From Gammaproteobacteria bacterium (GTDB lineage: Bacteria; Pseudomonadota; Gammaproteobacteria; Arenicellales; DRJH01): 16,490 nt of DNA. A program made the translations under genes and the position numbers. This document shows positions 15,673 through 16,490 of the stretch, piece after piece. Each line of letters opens with the position of its first letter. Within the stretch, counting starts at the first letter, position 1. Below the pieces are notes generated by a model. That model was not told the DNA's origin. It worked only from the letters and a program-made list of their open reading frames with translations, and did not search any database. Location: NCBI GenBank assembly GCA_011052285.1, contig DRJH01000357.1, positions 1 to 16,490 on the forward strand, read 5' to 3'.

Positions 15673-16092
15673 CTAGCCGTGTTCGGACTTGCTCAATAAT
15701 AGCCAGCGGCCTCGGGGGCTACGACAAGCAAGATCCTGATAGGATGCGGAGTTCGTATCGACTATTACCTGGTGTCGAAATGTTCGACACACTCTACCGT
15801 CGCGAGTAAGGAATGTTTTTTCTGGAATAACCGATCCATTATGGCCGGTATCGGTATTACTCCACCGGCTTTCCTGACCACGCAAAGAGCCCTCCAAAGC
15901 CTGCTGGACAGCCGACCTGGCCAACACCAGATCCTGGGCTGTCAAAGAACTGAACACTTGATCGATATCTTGAGAAGAAGGCTTAATCATACTACAGGCA
16001 TGCAGAACCAAAGACGCCATCAAAAGCATCAATAACCGCAATAAGCCCTTGCCTTTATATTTGTGATGTGAAGGCTGGAATATCACTGTCAT
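15673..16092 (-). CDS. Small lipoprotein with 17-kDa surface-antigen-like C-terminus
   Basis: This is a 139-residue precursor. A basic N-terminus (HHKYKGKG) and a hydrophobic stretch (LLRLLMLLMASLVL) lead to the lipobox-like LHAC with Cys33 as the lipidation site, so the mature protein is probably an outer-membrane or periplasmic lipoprotein. The C-terminal segment VCRTFRHQVIVD...YQDLACRSPRGRW (102-130) follows the pattern of the RT0821/Lpp0805 and rickettsial 17-kDa antigen domain (CREY...ACRQPDGxW). Function in that family is poorly defined; an envelope-structural role is inferred. The ATG overlaps the upstream gene's stop as ATGA, indicating translational coupling. The stop TAG is part of the terminal CTAG of element copy D, and length suggests little or no truncation. 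Confidence 0.8.
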   Translation of the reverse strand: MTVIFQPSHHKYKGKGLLRLLMLLMASLVLHACSMIKPSSQDIDQVFSSLTAQDLVLARSAVQQALEGSLRGQESRWSNTDTGHNGSVIPEKTFLTRDGRVCRTFRHQVIVDTNSASYQDLACRSPRGRWLLLSKSEHG

Positions 16093-16490
16093 TGCACAGC
16101 TCCTTGCCAGCGTCTTTGCAGTAAACTACGCTCTTCTTCTGCACTCAATTCACGAGTGCCTGCGGGGAGTTCCACAATTAAATCAATCGTACGACCATCC
16201 CCCGCCGGATTAGCCAACCCATTACTGCTGAAGCGACTGCTGCGGCGAACGTGAACTGTTATTGCTGATTGTCCACGACCTGATTTATTCGAAGCAGTAC
16301 TACCTGATTCAGCCTCCTGTGAAACACCAACCGGGCTAATGCCAGAAGTTTCAGCATCACCTAATGATCCAACACCCAAAGTTTCCGCTTGATGTGCTTG
16401 CTCATCAGAAAGCTCACCATGATCACCCCCACTGTCCCCCCCTCCGCCTCCGCTACTTCCACCGTCTCCTCCACTTCCTCCACTTCCTCC
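16089..16490 (-). CDS. Gly/Ser-rich protein (partial, N-terminus beyond window)
   Basis: An open frame of 134 codons (with stop) enters from the right edge. Residues 1-24 of the visible part are nearly all Gly and Ser (GGSGGSGGDGGSSGGGGG), followed by an acidic, low-complexity linker to about residue 85. A folded-looking end follows: ITVHVRRSSRFSSNG, then GRTIDLIVELPAGTRELSAEEERSLLQRRW. I do not recognise the family. The Gly/Ser tract could be a flexible linker of a secreted or surface protein. Coupling to the lipoprotein gene (ATGA overlap) supports an envelope role. The internal GTG/TTG codons make later starts possible, but the continuous Gly-rich frame argues that the gene starts outside the window. 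Confidence 0.7.
   Translation of the reverse strand, partial: GGSGGSGGDGGSSGGGGGDSGGDHGELSDEQAHQAETLGVGSLGDAETSGISPVGVSQEAESGSTASNKSGRGQSAITVHVRRSSRFSSNGLANPAGDGRTIDLIVELPAGTRELSAEEERSLLQRRWQGAVQ

Larger units (their letters stand above)
15295..15676. mobile_element. Family 1 MITE-like element, copy D, with nested insert
   Basis: The outer ends read CTTGGAGGCTATCCGAAAAC at the left and the reverse complement of CTAGGAGGCTGTCCGAGAAC at the right. After the left end an inner stem CAGGA...TCCTG is present, and the stretch to 15519 matches copy A and reversed copy C. The right terminal repeat is split: GTTCTCGGACAG occurs at 15508-15519 and again at 15657-15668, bracketing 137 bp of unrelated sequence. 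It fills the gap between the convergent hns and lipoprotein genes. Confidence 0.82.

Noticed and set aside
16440..16490. Simple-sequence DNA repeat at the right edge as a separate repeat feature
   Set aside because: The GGAGGAAGT-like periodicity is explained by the Gly/Ser-rich coding tract; it may still be prone to slippage but is not a distinct element.

Overview
The window looks like a chromosomal segment from a Gram-negative proteobacterium, most likely a gammaproteobacterium. The support is a CysE of near-E. coli length and layout, an LpxD (lipid A) acyltransferase, a short H-NS of the TWTG-motif type, a 17-kDa-surface-antigen-like lipoprotein, and c-di-GMP and HDOD signalling proteins. 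The genus cannot be fixed from sequence alone.

Layout. From 1 to 1225 (minus) lies the N-terminal 408 codons of a ClC-type chloride transporter or channel, running off the left edge. From 1521 to 2438 (minus) is a signal-peptide Sel1-repeat protein broken by one in-frame TGA. From 2920 to 4707 (plus) is a SulP-family anion permease with a STAS domain. From about 5188 to 10208 four genes alternate in strand: a FlhG/MinD-like ATPase, a pseudoreceiver-GGDEF-EAL protein, an HDOD protein and a protein with a degenerate GGDEF domain. Together they look like a c-di-GMP or polar-organisation signalling neighbourhood. Then come cysE (plus), a DUF374-type acyltransferase and a stand-alone lpxD (both minus), an unknown Arg-rich small protein (minus), a gene-poor AT-rich stretch, an H-NS family gene (plus), and at the right edge a translationally coupled pair (minus): a Gly/Ser-rich protein running off the edge and a small lipoprotein.

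The most distinctive content is not in the genes. Two families of short non-autonomous mobile elements (MITE-like) are scattered between them. Family 1 has terminal repeats of the form CTNGGAGGCTGTCCGAGAAC. Four recognisable copies and one decayed copy occur in 16.5 kb, nearly all directly behind stop codons. Two minus-strand genes use the TAG inside the element's terminal CTAG as their own stop codon. One copy is itself split by a 137-bp insert carrying a perfect 30-bp palindrome. Family 2 has GTAAC-starting terminal repeats; both copies are flanked by perfect 8-bp target duplications, as expected of IS66-type transposition.

No tRNA, rRNA, CRISPR array, phage genes or full transposase was seen. 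No wholly new protein system could be demonstrated. The best candidates for follow-up are the two element families, the signalling cluster and a possible structured leader or small RNA upstream of the HDOD gene.
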